Part shown: positions 1 through 5,056 of the stretch, piece after piece
Layout: every line of letters starts with the position of its first letter
Position numbering within the stretch: the stretch's first letter is position 1
Notes under the pieces: generated by a model
What the model saw: the letters and a program-made list of their open reading frames with translations, nothing else
The model's database searches: none
Told to the model about the DNA's origin: nothing
NCBI GenBank assembly: GCA_017990155.1
Contig: JAGNOM010000237.1
Span: 1-5,056, forward strand
Origin: Propionivibrio sp.
GTDB lineage: Bacteria; Pseudomonadota; Gammaproteobacteria; Burkholderiales; Rhodocyclaceae
Direction of reading: 5' to 3'
DNA: 5,056 nucleotides
Translations under genes and position numbers: made by a program

Positions 1-371
1 CGGCGGTCAAGCGCAAGATGCAGCGCGTCTATATCGGCGCGATGGCCGGCAAGCTGACCAAGATGGGCCAGGGCCTCGCCGTCACGCACGCCTGGAAGGC
101 CGAGATCGACCGCGACCTGCTCGCCGACTGCGCACAAGAGGTCGGCGCCGCGCCCGATCTCGTCGAGGAGATCCGGGCTGCCGAAACGGCGCGCTTCGCG
201 GCGGAAAAGCTGCTGGCACTCGGGCTCTCGGTCGAGTTTCACCGCGCGCTAGCGAAGAAGGCGATCCGCAGTCTCAAATCCTGCTATCCCGGCGCCTACC
301 AGCTGACCGTGCTTGTCTGCGACTTTGACGGCAAATTCATCGTGCGCGTCGAGGAGGAAGAAGCGCTATGA
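1..371 (+). CDS. cbiD: CbiD, cobalt-precorrin-5B C1-methyltransferase (3' part only)
   Basis: This is the C-terminal third of CbiD, the SAM-dependent enzyme that methylates C1 of cobalt-precorrin-5B to give cobalt-precorrin-6A in the cobalt-early B12 route. The frame is open from the left edge (first full codon at 3); the ATG at 18 is an internal Met, since the reading continues upstream and family members are about 350-370 residues while only about 122 are visible. The supporting signature is GAMAGKLTKMGQGLAVTH (shortly after the edge), matching the family's conserved G-K-L-x-K-x-x-x-G...TH stretch, followed by a GA-containing helix and an ETARFAAEKLLALGL segment. After TH the common S-R-x-D-x-R pattern is replaced by AWKAEIDRD, so this is a diverged member. 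The last residues are acidic (EEEEAL) because the codons double as the ribosome binding site of the next gene. The stop overlaps the cbiET start as ATGA. Confidence 0.85.
   Translation, partial: AVKRKMQRVYIGAMAGKLTKMGQGLAVTHAWKAEIDRDLLADCAQEVGAAPDLVEEIRAAETARFAAEKLLALGLSVEFHRALAKKAIRSLKSCYPGAYQLTVLVCDFDGKFIVRVEEEEAL
352..360 (+). promoter_or_regulatory. Ribosome binding site for cbiET inside the end of cbiD
   Basis: AGGAGGAAG lies 7-10 nt before the ATG at 368, within the final Glu codons of cbiD. Together with the ATGA stop/start overlap it fixes the cbiET start and suggests translational coupling of cbiD and cbiET. Confidence 0.8.
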
Positions 372-1642
372 GTACCATCACCCTGATTGGCATCCTCGAC
401 GACGGCTGGGCCGGCTTGTCCGACGCAGCCCGCGAACAACTTGCCAAGGCCGACGTCATCATCGGCGCCGGTCGTACGCTCGACCTCGTTCGTGCGAGCG
501 TGTCCAAGGCCGAACTGAAGGACATGGATGGCGCGCTGACCAGGGTGCCAGCATGGGCGCAAACCGCGCTCGCCGAGGGCCGCGCTGTCGCCATCCTCGC
601 CACCGGCGATCCGCTCTGCCACGGCATCGCCGCCTGGCTGGGAGACAAGCTCGACGCACCACTCGAAATATTGCCCAACGTCTCGACGTTCCAGCTCGCC
701 TGCGCGCGCTTCCGGCAGCCTTGGCAGGACATCATCATTGCCTCGTGCCACAGCAAGGACGCCGGCGAGTGGTTCGCCGGCGCGACGCCGACGCACGGGC
801 TGTATCCAGCCATGCGCGCCATCGCGCAACACGCGCACGTCTTCCTGTTCACCGGGCCGGAGAACAATCCGGCACGGCTGGCGCGCGCGCTGCAGACGGC
901 CGGCTACGCGAGTGACGAAGTCTCGCTCTCGGTCGCCTGCCGTCTGCAACTGCCCGACGAACAACTGTTCTCGGCGTTGACGCTCGACGAAGCCGCGCGC
1001 ACGGATTTCCCCGAACCAAATGTCGTGCTCGTACAGCGCGCGGAACGCTCTGGCGCGCAAACCTTCGGCCTCGATGATCTTGAGTACATCCAGCGCACAC
1101 CGGAGAAAGGCCTGATCACCAAGCAGGAAGCGCGCGCCGTGTCGCTCGCCAAGCTGCGCATCAAACCCGACGCCACCGTCTGGGACATCGGCGCCGGCTC
1201 CGGTTCGGTCGGGCTGGAAGCCGCGCGCCTCGCGCCGCACGGCCACGTCTGGGCGATCGAAAAGAACGAAGGCGACGCCGCCAACGCGCGCGCCAACGCT
1301 GCACGCTTTCGCATCAGCAACTACTCGCTGTTCGACGGCAAGGCGCCGCAGCACCTCGATACCTGGCCGGCCCCGGACGCCGTGTTCATCGGCGGCTCGG
1401 GCGGCGAACTCGCCGAGCTGATCCGGCTCATCCTCGCCCGCCTGAAACCCGGCGGGCGGCTGGTGATGAACTTCGTCACGCTGGAGAACCTGGCGACGGC
1501 GACATCGGCGCTGAACGAATCGGCCGCTGAATGGGACGTCGTTCAACTGCAAGCCTCGCGCAGCCAGCCCATCCTCGACATGCACCGCATGGCGGCGCAG
1601 AACCCGGTGTGGATCGTCACCGCCGCCAAGGCCGAAGCATGA
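368..1642 (+). CDS. cbiET: Fused CbiE-CbiT (CobL-type) precorrin-6/7 C5,C15-methyltransferase and decarboxylase
   Basis: This bifunctional SAM-dependent enzyme of 424 residues has the usual length for CobL or CbiET fusions. Residues 1 to about 225 form a CbiE tetrapyrrole-methylase domain: start MSTITLIGIL, ATGDPLCHGI at 78-87 (the GDP loop), and LPNVSTFQLACARF at 102-115. From about 232 to the end is the CbiT domain. It opens with FGLDDLEYIQ and GLITKQEARAVSLAKL (248-263), carries the Rossmann SAM-binding loop DIGAGSGSVGLEAA (273-286) and the acidic E298 after strand 2, and has the CbiT-specific FIGGSGGEL (340-348) followed by LKPGGRLVMNFVT. By family knowledge CbiT methylates C15 and decarboxylates the C12 acetate, and CbiE methylates C5. 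The family's usual S-x-H-G-R motif after the GDP loop reads SCHSKD here (126-131). The gene is coupled to cbiD by ATGA, and its 3' neighbour is separated by a repeat-containing gap. Confidence 0.93.
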   Translation: MSTITLIGILDDGWAGLSDAAREQLAKADVIIGAGRTLDLVRASVSKAELKDMDGALTRVPAWAQTALAEGRAVAILATGDPLCHGIAAWLGDKLDAPLEILPNVSTFQLACARFRQPWQDIIIASCHSKDAGEWFAGATPTHGLYPAMRAIAQHAHVFLFTGPENNPARLARALQTAGYASDEVSLSVACRLQLPDEQLFSALTLDEAARTDFPEPNVVLVQRAERSGAQTFGLDDLEYIQRTPEKGLITKQEARAVSLAKLRIKPDATVWDIGAGSGSVGLEAARLAPHGHVWAIEKNEGDAANARANAARFRISNYSLFDGKAPQHLDTWPAPDAVFIGGSGGELAELIRLILARLKPGGRLVMNFVTLENLATATSALNESAAEWDVVQLQASRSQPILDMHRMAAQNPVWIVTAAKAEA

Positions 1643-1673
1643 CGCCTTCCCTCTCCCTCGACCCATTTTTCTC

Positions 1674-1701
1674 CGTCATCCCGGCGCAAGCCGGGATCCA
1701 G
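1674..1701 (+). repeat. 28-bp interspersed hairpin repeat, copy A
   Basis: The unit begins cgtcatcccggc and ends gccgggatccag. Its core folds as a 7-bp stem (TCCCGGC/GCCGGGA) closed by a GCAA tetraloop. It matches the reverse complement of copy B at 24 of 28 positions by hand alignment. Units of this shape, often seen in spurious translations as VIPAQAGIQ or SFRRTPESR, are common between genes of betaproteobacteria; that statement is from memory. Confidence 0.85.
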
Positions 1702-1717
1702 TGCGGAGGTCGAAATC

Positions 1718-1745
1718 CTGGATTCCGGCGTACGCCGGAATGACG
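1718..1745 (-). repeat. 28-bp interspersed hairpin repeat, copy B (inverted relative to copy A)
   Basis: The unit starts ctggattccggc and ends gccggaatgacg, the opposite orientation to copy A, with a 16-nt spacer between the two. The core TTCCGGCGTACGCCGGAA is a perfect 18-bp palindrome. Copies A and B can therefore form either two small hairpins or one long hairpin (24 identities plus one G-T wobble, three mismatches). The arrangement looks like a small non-autonomous inverted-repeat element. Confidence 0.85.
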
Positions 1746-1771
1746 ACAACAGCAAACACGCAGAGCCTCTC

Positions 1772-2563
1772 ATGACTGAAAAGAAACCCTACGGAAAACT
1801 GATCGGCGCCTCGCTCGGCCCCGGCGATCCTGAACTGATCACCCGGCGCAGCTGGGCCGTCCTGCAATCCGGCGCACGCTGGATCTACCCGGTGAAGAAG
1901 GCCGAGGAAGTGTCCTACGCGCTCTCGATCGTCGAACGCAGCGGTCTGCCGATCCCGACCGACGCCGTCGAACTCGTCTTCCCGATGACGCGCGACGCGG
2001 AACTGCTGACCAAAGCGTGGGTACGCGCTGCCGAGCAGACCGTGGCGCTGCTTGCCGAGGGCCGCGACCTCGTCTTCCTCGTCGAAGGCGACGCCTCGAC
2101 CTTCGCCACCTTCGGCCACCTGGCGCGCGTCGCGCGCGAGCTGGCGCCGGAGATTCAAGTGGAGACGATTCCCGGCGTCTCCTCCTTCGCCGCTGCCGCC
2201 GCAACCACCGGCATGCCGCTCGCCGAAGAAGACGAAACGCTGGCGATCATCCCGGCCGCCTACGGCACCGGCGTCATCGACCACATGCTCGACGAATTCG
2301 ACACGCTGATCCTGCTCAAGGTGAAACCGCTGCTCGACGAAGTGCTCGAACTGCTCGAACGCCGCGACCTGCTGGCGACGAGTTGCTTCATCGAGAAAGT
2401 CGGCTCGCCCGATGAGCGCGTCGTGCGCGACCTCGCCAGCCTGAAGGGCGAGAAGGTGAATTACCTGTCGCTGCTGCTCGTACAGAACCCGAAACGCCAG
2501 CGCGGCGAACTGCGTCGCGGCTGCCGCCAGCGCAAGGAAGCGCAGGAAATCGGCGCAGCATGA
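1772..2563 (+). CDS. cbiL: CbiL, (cobalt-)precorrin-2/factor II C20-methyltransferase
   Basis: This tetrapyrrole methylase of 263 residues places the C20 methyl group on cobalt-factor II (precorrin-2 in the aerobic CobI version), early in corrin assembly. The evidence is the N-terminal GASLGPGDPELITRRSW (12-28), the EGDASTFATFGHL loop (105-117), PGVSSFAAAAATTGMPLAEEDE (134-155), and the terminal NPKRQRGELRRGC stretch (239-251) that resembles the basic tail of this family. The second loop has Ala at 108 where most relatives have Pro (GDP). The length fits the family. The ATG is taken because conserved sequence begins about 10 residues in and no other start is close; its ribosome binding site is weak. 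The end overlaps cbiG by ATGA. CbiL and CobI cannot be told apart with certainty from sequence alone; CbiD and CbiG nearby favour CbiL. Confidence 0.92.
   Translation: MTEKKPYGKLIGASLGPGDPELITRRSWAVLQSGARWIYPVKKAEEVSYALSIVERSGLPIPTDAVELVFPMTRDAELLTKAWVRAAEQTVALLAEGRDLVFLVEGDASTFATFGHLARVARELAPEIQVETIPGVSSFAAAAATTGMPLAEEDETLAIIPAAYGTGVIDHMLDEFDTLILLKVKPLLDEVLELLERRDLLATSCFIEKVGSPDERVVRDLASLKGEKVNYLSLLLVQNPKRQRGELRRGCRQRKEAQEIGAA
2544..2549 (+). promoter_or_regulatory. Ribosome binding site for cbiG N-terminal gene
   Basis: AGGAAA lies 10 nt before the ATG at 2560, inside the last codons of cbiL. It supports the ATGA-coupled start of the downstream gene. Confidence 0.6.
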
Positions 2564-3318
2564 AAATCGCCGTCGTCGCCATCACCCGCCACGGCATCGC
2601 GCTGGCCGGCAAGGTCGCCGCCGCCTTGCCCGGCGCGCAACTCTTCGCCCCGGAGAAGTTCCGCGCCGAAGCGCTGGCCGCGTCGAACACTACCGCGTGT
2701 TACGCAGGCAAGACCGGCGACCAGATCCCTGCGCTGTTCGAGGCTTTTGACGGCATCATCGCCATCGTCTCGCTCGGCGCCGTCGTCCGCCTGATCGCGC
2801 CGCACCTGAAGTCCAAGGAAGTCGATCCTGCCGTCGTCGTCCTCGATGAAGGCGGAAAATTCGCCATCCCGATTCTCTCCGGCCACCTCGGCGGCGCCAA
2901 CGCCCTCGCCGGCCATCTCGCCACAGCGATCGGCGCGCAGGCCGTGCTGACCACCGCCTCCGACTCACGCGAAACCATCGGTGTCGACCTGCTCGGCCGC
3001 GAACTCGGCTGGACCTTGGAAGCCTCGCACGACGAACTCGTCCGCGCCAGCGCCGCCGTAGTCAACGACGAACCCGTAGCGCTGGTGCAGGAAGCCGGCA
3101 GTACCGACTGGTGGACCAAGCACGCCAACGGGCGCAAAGGGCCAAAGCCGGCCAACGTGACGCAATTCGCCAAGCTGGAAGAGGTGGACCCGGACAAATT
3201 CGCCGCCGTGCTATGGATCGCCACCCGCGAAATGCCAAAAGACTACATAGCAAAACTGACTGGCCGCAGCGTCACCTACCGCCCACCCCAAGACAAAACG
3301 GGCGCGGCAAACCAATGA
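2560..3318 (+). CDS. cbiG: CbiG N-terminal and middle domains (cobalt-precorrin-5A hydrolase, lacking the C-terminal domain)
   Basis: CbiG opens the ring-A lactone of cobalt-precorrin-5A and releases the two-carbon fragment, giving cobalt-precorrin-5B for CbiD. The N-terminal domain is clear: MKIAVVAITRHG, then GIIAIVSLGAVVRLIAPHL (65-83), a conserved Asp-rich strand AVVVLDEGGKFAIPIL (91-106) and SGHLGGANALA (107-117), then TTASD (131-135). Residues of about 140-243 fit the middle region, including AVVNDEPVALVQE (166-178), and end with VTYRPP (238-243). In full-length CbiG (about 350 residues) this RPP-like end runs straight into the C-terminal GIGC domain; here the protein stops nine residues later at 252. 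That missing domain is encoded by the next gene. All four lysines from residue 213 onward use AAA, whereas upstream lysines mostly use AAG. It is coupled to cbiL by ATGA. Confidence 0.9.
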   Translation: MKIAVVAITRHGIALAGKVAAALPGAQLFAPEKFRAEALAASNTTACYAGKTGDQIPALFEAFDGIIAIVSLGAVVRLIAPHLKSKEVDPAVVVLDEGGKFAIPILSGHLGGANALAGHLATAIGAQAVLTTASDSRETIGVDLLGRELGWTLEASHDELVRASAAVVNDEPVALVQEAGSTDWWTKHANGRKGPKPANVTQFAKLEEVDPDKFAAVLWIATREMPKDYIAKLTGRSVTYRPPQDKTGAANQ

Positions 3319-3472
3319 CGCCACTCAACACCGCGAGCCGCACCGCTCGGACCCGAATTCCCCTTAGCGCGCGCCAAGCCTCGGCGAGCACGCGGGGGAA
3401 GTCGGCGCCTGTTGTTCGAGCCGCAGGCGAGTTGTCAGGCGCCGCCCGCGGGTTCGGCGAGGCGCCGGGGAG

Positions 3473-3487
3473 CGGGCCGCAGGCCCG
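3473..3487. repeat. Short GC hairpin
   Basis: CGGGCC, a GCA loop and GGCCCG form a perfect 6-bp stem inside the GC-rich part of the cassette. No T-run follows, so it is not an intrinsic terminator. Confidence 0.5.
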
Positions 3488-3514
3488 TCGCGCGCGTGGG
3501 GTCGCCTTTCTTTG

Positions 3515-3546
3515 GTTCCTTTCTTTGGCGAAGCAAAGAAAGGAAC
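3515..3546. repeat. Perfect 13-bp inverted repeat (TTTCTTTG/CAAAGAAA type)
   Basis: GTTCCTTTCTTTG at 3515-3527 and CAAAGAAAGGAAC at 3534-3546 are exact reverse complements around a GCGAAG loop. It is the strongest secondary structure in the window. No U-tract follows on either strand, so it is better read as part of an interspersed repeat than as a rho-independent terminator, though it could stabilise or pause a transcript. Confidence 0.85.
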
Positions 3547-3599
3547 ACGCCGGAAGGCGGAACACGGCCTTTCCGTCAATAAACGTCGGTGGTACACCT

Positions 3600-3627
3600 C
3601 TGGATTCCGGCCTTCGCCGGAATGACG
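3600..3627 (-). repeat. 28-bp interspersed hairpin repeat, copy C
   Basis: The unit begins ctggattccggc and ends gccggaatgacg, in the same orientation as copy B and identical to it except for two central loop bases (26 of 28). Its stem is TTCCGGC/GCCGGAA around CTTC. Its last base is the first G of the next gene's ribosome binding site. Confidence 0.85.
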
Positions 3628-3636
3628 GGGGAAGGG
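3627..3636 (+). promoter_or_regulatory. Ribosome binding site for the cobE-like gene
   Basis: GGGGGAAGGG ends 7 nt before the ATG at 3644 and directly follows hairpin repeat copy C. It supports independent translation initiation of the detached CbiG C-terminal domain. Confidence 0.6.
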
Positions 3637-3643
3637 CTGACGT

Positions 3644-4051
3644 ATGAGCGCGAACAAACCTATAGCCGTCGGCCTCGGCTGCGATCGCCACACCCCGCTC
3701 GCCACCGTCCGCCAAGCCATCGACGAGGCGCTAACGCTTTGCCAAGCGAGCATGAACGACGTCCAAGCCGTCGCCAGCATCAACCTCAAAGCCGATGAAC
3801 CGGCATTGCAACAACTCGCCGAACAGCAAGGCTGGACCATTCGCTTCTACACGGCACAGGAACTGGCAAAAGTCGACGTCCCCAACCCTTCCGAAACCGT
3901 CTGCAAACACACCGGCACCCCCTCAGTATCCGAAGCCGCCGCGTTACTTGCAGCCAGCACCGACAAAACCAACCTCATCATCGAAAAACACCGCCATCGC
4001 GGCCCCGACGGCCGCAACGCCACCGTCTCCATCGCAAGGATTCCAGAATGA
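3644..4051 (+). CDS. cobE: CobE-like / CbiG C-terminal domain as a separate protein
   Basis: This 135-residue protein matches the CbiG C-terminal (CobE) domain alone. The diagnostic features are IAVGLGCDRHTP (7-18, the family's G-x-G-C-x-R-x-T start), VASINLKADEPALQQLAEQQGW (43-64), FYTAQELAKVDVPNPSETV (68-86) and GTPSVSEAAALLAA (91-104), then a strand and the RNATVSIAR end (124-132). In full CbiG this domain follows the middle domain directly; in aerobic-type organisms it occurs alone as CobE, whose exact role is unsettled. Here the N-terminal partner is the preceding gene, so the two products probably work together as a split CbiG. All six lysines use AAA, unlike the AAG preference of cbiH. 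The stop overlaps cbiH as ATGA. The name cobE reflects the domain; cbiG-C would be equally fair. Confidence 0.9.
   Translation: MSANKPIAVGLGCDRHTPLATVRQAIDEALTLCQASMNDVQAVASINLKADEPALQQLAEQQGWTIRFYTAQELAKVDVPNPSETVCKHTGTPSVSEAAALLAASTDKTNLIIEKHRHRGPDGRNATVSIARIPE
4036..4040 (+). promoter_or_regulatory. Ribosome binding site for cbiH
   Basis: AAGGA ends 7 nt before the ATG at 4048, inside the last codons of the cobE-like gene, and supports the ATGA-coupled start over the internal Met at codon 11. Confidence 0.6.
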
Positions 4052-5037
4052 CCCAAGCCACCAACAACGGAAAAATCATGCTCGTCGGCCTCGGCCCGGG
4101 CAGCCACGACTACCTGACCGGCCGCGCGCGTGATGCCATCGCCGAAGCCGACACGGTGATCGGCTACGCCACCTACATCCGCCTGGTGAAGGATCTGCTC
4201 GACGGCAAGGAAGTGATCAAGAAGGCGATGACCGAGGAACTCGACCGCGCGATCGAAGCCTACGACCGCGCCAAGCTCGGCAAGAAGGTGGCGCTGATTT
4301 CCTCGGGCGACGCCGGCGTTTATGGCATGGCCGGGCCGACCTTTGAAGTCCTTTTCCAGGCCGGCTGGACGCCTGATGACGGCATCGAGGTCGAGATCAT
4401 CCCCGGCGCCTCGGCGATCAACACCTGCGCCTCGCTGGTCGGCGCACCGCTGACGCACGACTTCTGCGCGATTTCACTCTCCGACCTGCTGACGCCGTGG
4501 CCGACCATCGCGCGCCGCCTCGACGCGGTCGCTTATTCCGACTTCGTCGTCGCGCTCTACAACCCGAAGAGCGGCCGCCGCACCCGGCAAATCCAGGAAG
4601 CACAGCGCATCTTCCTGCGCCACCGCGACCCGAACACGCCGGTCGCCATCGTCAAATCGGCCTTCCGCGCCAAGCAGCGCATCGAGTTCACGACGCTGGA
4701 GAAAATGATCGAGGCCGACATCGGGATGCTATCGACGGTGCTGATCGGCAACTCGAATACCTTCGTCAAGCACGGCCTGATGATTACGCCGCGCGGCTAC
4801 GCCAACAAGTACGACGTGGAAATCGGCAACAGCGCCGCTCGCGACGGAGAAAAGGCCGGCCACTCGCTGTCCACCGGTCTCAACGGCTGGCTGGCGGCCA
4901 TCCACGCGGCGCACGCGAGCGGTCAGTCGGCAGCCGAACTGGCCAAGATCTATCGCCTTCCGGAGGACTACATCGCGGCGGTGTTGAGCGAGCCGCTTCC
5001 GGAGGACGAAACCGACGAAGAAGCCGCCACGGAATAG
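4048..5037 (+). CDS. cbiH: CbiH, (cobalt-)precorrin-3B/factor III C17-methyltransferase with a C-terminal extension
   Basis: CbiH (CobJ in the aerobic route) methylates C17 and drives contraction of the macrocycle to the corrin-type ring. The first roughly 250 residues are a textbook tetrapyrrole methylase: LVGLGPGSHDYLTGRARDAI (12-31), VIGYATY (37-43), SSGDAGVYGMAG (85-96), then IIPGASAINTCASLVGAPL (117-135) and HDFCAISLSDLLTPW (137-151). LYNPKSGRR (170-178), STVLIGNSNTF (229-239) and TPRGY (247-251) follow. The usual CbiH ends near here at about 240-250 residues. This one continues to 329. The extra part has a predicted helical stretch, GLNGWLAAIHAAHASGQSAA (277-296) and LAKIYRLPEDYIAAVLSE (298-315), and a very acidic tail (PEDETDEEAATE). 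It has no cysteine, so it is not the Fe-S/reductase-like extension of long CbiH60 enzymes. I do not recognise the extension. The gene is coupled to the cobE-like gene by ATGA. Confidence 0.93.
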   Translation: MTQATNNGKIMLVGLGPGSHDYLTGRARDAIAEADTVIGYATYIRLVKDLLDGKEVIKKAMTEELDRAIEAYDRAKLGKKVALISSGDAGVYGMAGPTFEVLFQAGWTPDDGIEVEIIPGASAINTCASLVGAPLTHDFCAISLSDLLTPWPTIARRLDAVAYSDFVVALYNPKSGRRTRQIQEAQRIFLRHRDPNTPVAIVKSAFRAKQRIEFTTLEKMIEADIGMLSTVLIGNSNTFVKHGLMITPRGYANKYDVEIGNSAARDGEKAGHSLSTGLNGWLAAIHAAHASGQSAAELAKIYRLPEDYIAAVLSEPLPEDETDEEAATE

Positions 5038-5056
5038 GAAGGAGACGCACCGTGAA
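5036..5056 (+). promoter_or_regulatory. Strong ribosome binding site and probable GTG start of the next gene
   Basis: AGGAAGGAG (5036-5044) begins within the cbiH stop codon and is followed, after 7 nt, by GTG at 5052. Only GTG-AA of the coding sequence is visible, so the product cannot be named. The spacing and close packing suggest that the operon continues to the right. Confidence 0.6.

Larger units (their letters stand above)
1643..1771. other. Intergenic gap between cbiET and cbiL holding a repeat pair
   Basis: This 129-bp spacer interrupts an otherwise overlapping operon. Its first part (1643-1673) is pyrimidine-rich (CCTTCCCTCTCCCTCG). The middle is the inverted pair of hairpin repeats at 1674-1745. 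The last 26 bases are A/C-rich and lead to the cbiL ATG. I see no convincing -35/-10 promoter, no hairpin plus T-run terminator and no plausible small gene. Confidence 0.8.
3319..3643. repeat. 325-bp intergenic cassette of repeat-like sequence splitting cbiG
   Basis: This gap holds no believable gene. From about 3330 to 3510 it is very GC-rich and full of short palindromes: ggcgcc at 3404, 3438 and 3461, and a cgggcc-gca-ggcccg hairpin at 3473-3487. It then has a TTTCTTTGG-rich stretch with a perfect 13-bp stem at 3515-3546, and finally hairpin repeat copy C at 3600-3627, which abuts the ribosome binding site of the next gene. Blocks with this layout (GC-rich lead, then a cTTTCTTTgg...AAAGAAAGg hairpin) recur between genes in many betaproteobacterial genomes, from memory, and give spurious proteins such as SFLCFAKERNQRKATP. 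The outer limits of the cassette cannot be fixed without a second copy. Confidence 0.65.

Noticed and set aside
296..1666. A 456-residue open frame on the minus strand covering all of cbiET
   Set aside because: It is antisense to a clearly conserved gene, its translation is Arg/Gly-rich without recognisable motifs, and long antisense frames are expected at this GC content.
1643..1771. Cobalamin riboswitch or promoter upstream of cbiL
   Set aside because: The gap is too short for the riboswitch, shows no B12-box-like sequence that I can identify, and is mostly accounted for by the repeat pair.
1676..2284. A 202-residue minus-strand open frame over the repeat gap and cbiL
   Set aside because: It is the shadow of cbiL, and its last residues are a translation of the hairpin repeat (IPAYAGIQ-like), a known sign of a spurious frame.
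3515..3546. Intrinsic terminator between the cbiG halves
   Set aside because: The stem is strong but no T-run follows on either strand, and the downstream genes complete the same pathway with no obvious promoter of their own.
3319..3643. cbiG as a frameshifted pseudogene
   Set aside because: Both parts begin and end cleanly at a domain boundary, the second has its own ribosome binding site and start, and all domain motifs are intact.
3111..3647. Open frames on both strands across the cassette (also minus 3272-3715 and 3364-3840)
   Set aside because: They translate the GC-rich repeat and hairpin repeat plus out-of-frame pieces of flanking genes; there is no conserved domain or good start signal.

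Overview
This window is an interior piece of a cobalamin (vitamin B12) corrin-ring operon. All recognisable genes lie on the + strand: the 3' end of cbiD, a fused cbiE-cbiT, cbiL, the N-terminal and middle part of cbiG, a separate cbiG C-terminal domain (cobE-like), and a long cbiH. A strong ribosome binding site and a likely GTG start of another gene sit on the right edge. CbiD and CbiG, with no CobG or CobF in view, point to the cobalt-early (oxygen-independent) route. The high GC content and the interspersed 28-bp hairpin repeats suggest a betaproteobacterium, possibly of the Rhodocyclales (Azoarcus/Thauera/Dechloromonas-like). The lineage is an inference from memory, not a search.

Layout: cbiD' (1-371), cbiET (368-1642), a 129-bp gap holding an inverted pair of hairpin repeats, cbiL (1772-2563), cbiG N+middle (2560-3318), a 325-bp gap holding a GC-rich repeat-like cassette, a strong 13-bp hairpin and a third hairpin-repeat copy, cobE/cbiG-C (3644-4051), cbiH (4048-5037), and the next gene start (about 5052). 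Three junctions are ATGA overlaps, typical of translationally coupled genes. The two junctions that are not coupled are exactly those that carry repeats.

Pathway logic: CbiL methylates C20 and CbiH methylates C17 with ring contraction. CbiG opens the lactone of cobalt-precorrin-5A with loss of the two-carbon fragment, and CbiD methylates C1. CbiT and CbiE then methylate C15 (with decarboxylation) and C5. CbiF (C11), CbiJ (reductase), CbiC (mutase) and the chelatase are not in the window and are presumably nearby or elsewhere.

The most notable point is that cbiG is split exactly at its inter-domain joint, with the repeat cassette in the split. I see no novel defence, mobile or RNA system here, and no cobalamin riboswitch, tRNA, rRNA or CRISPR array.
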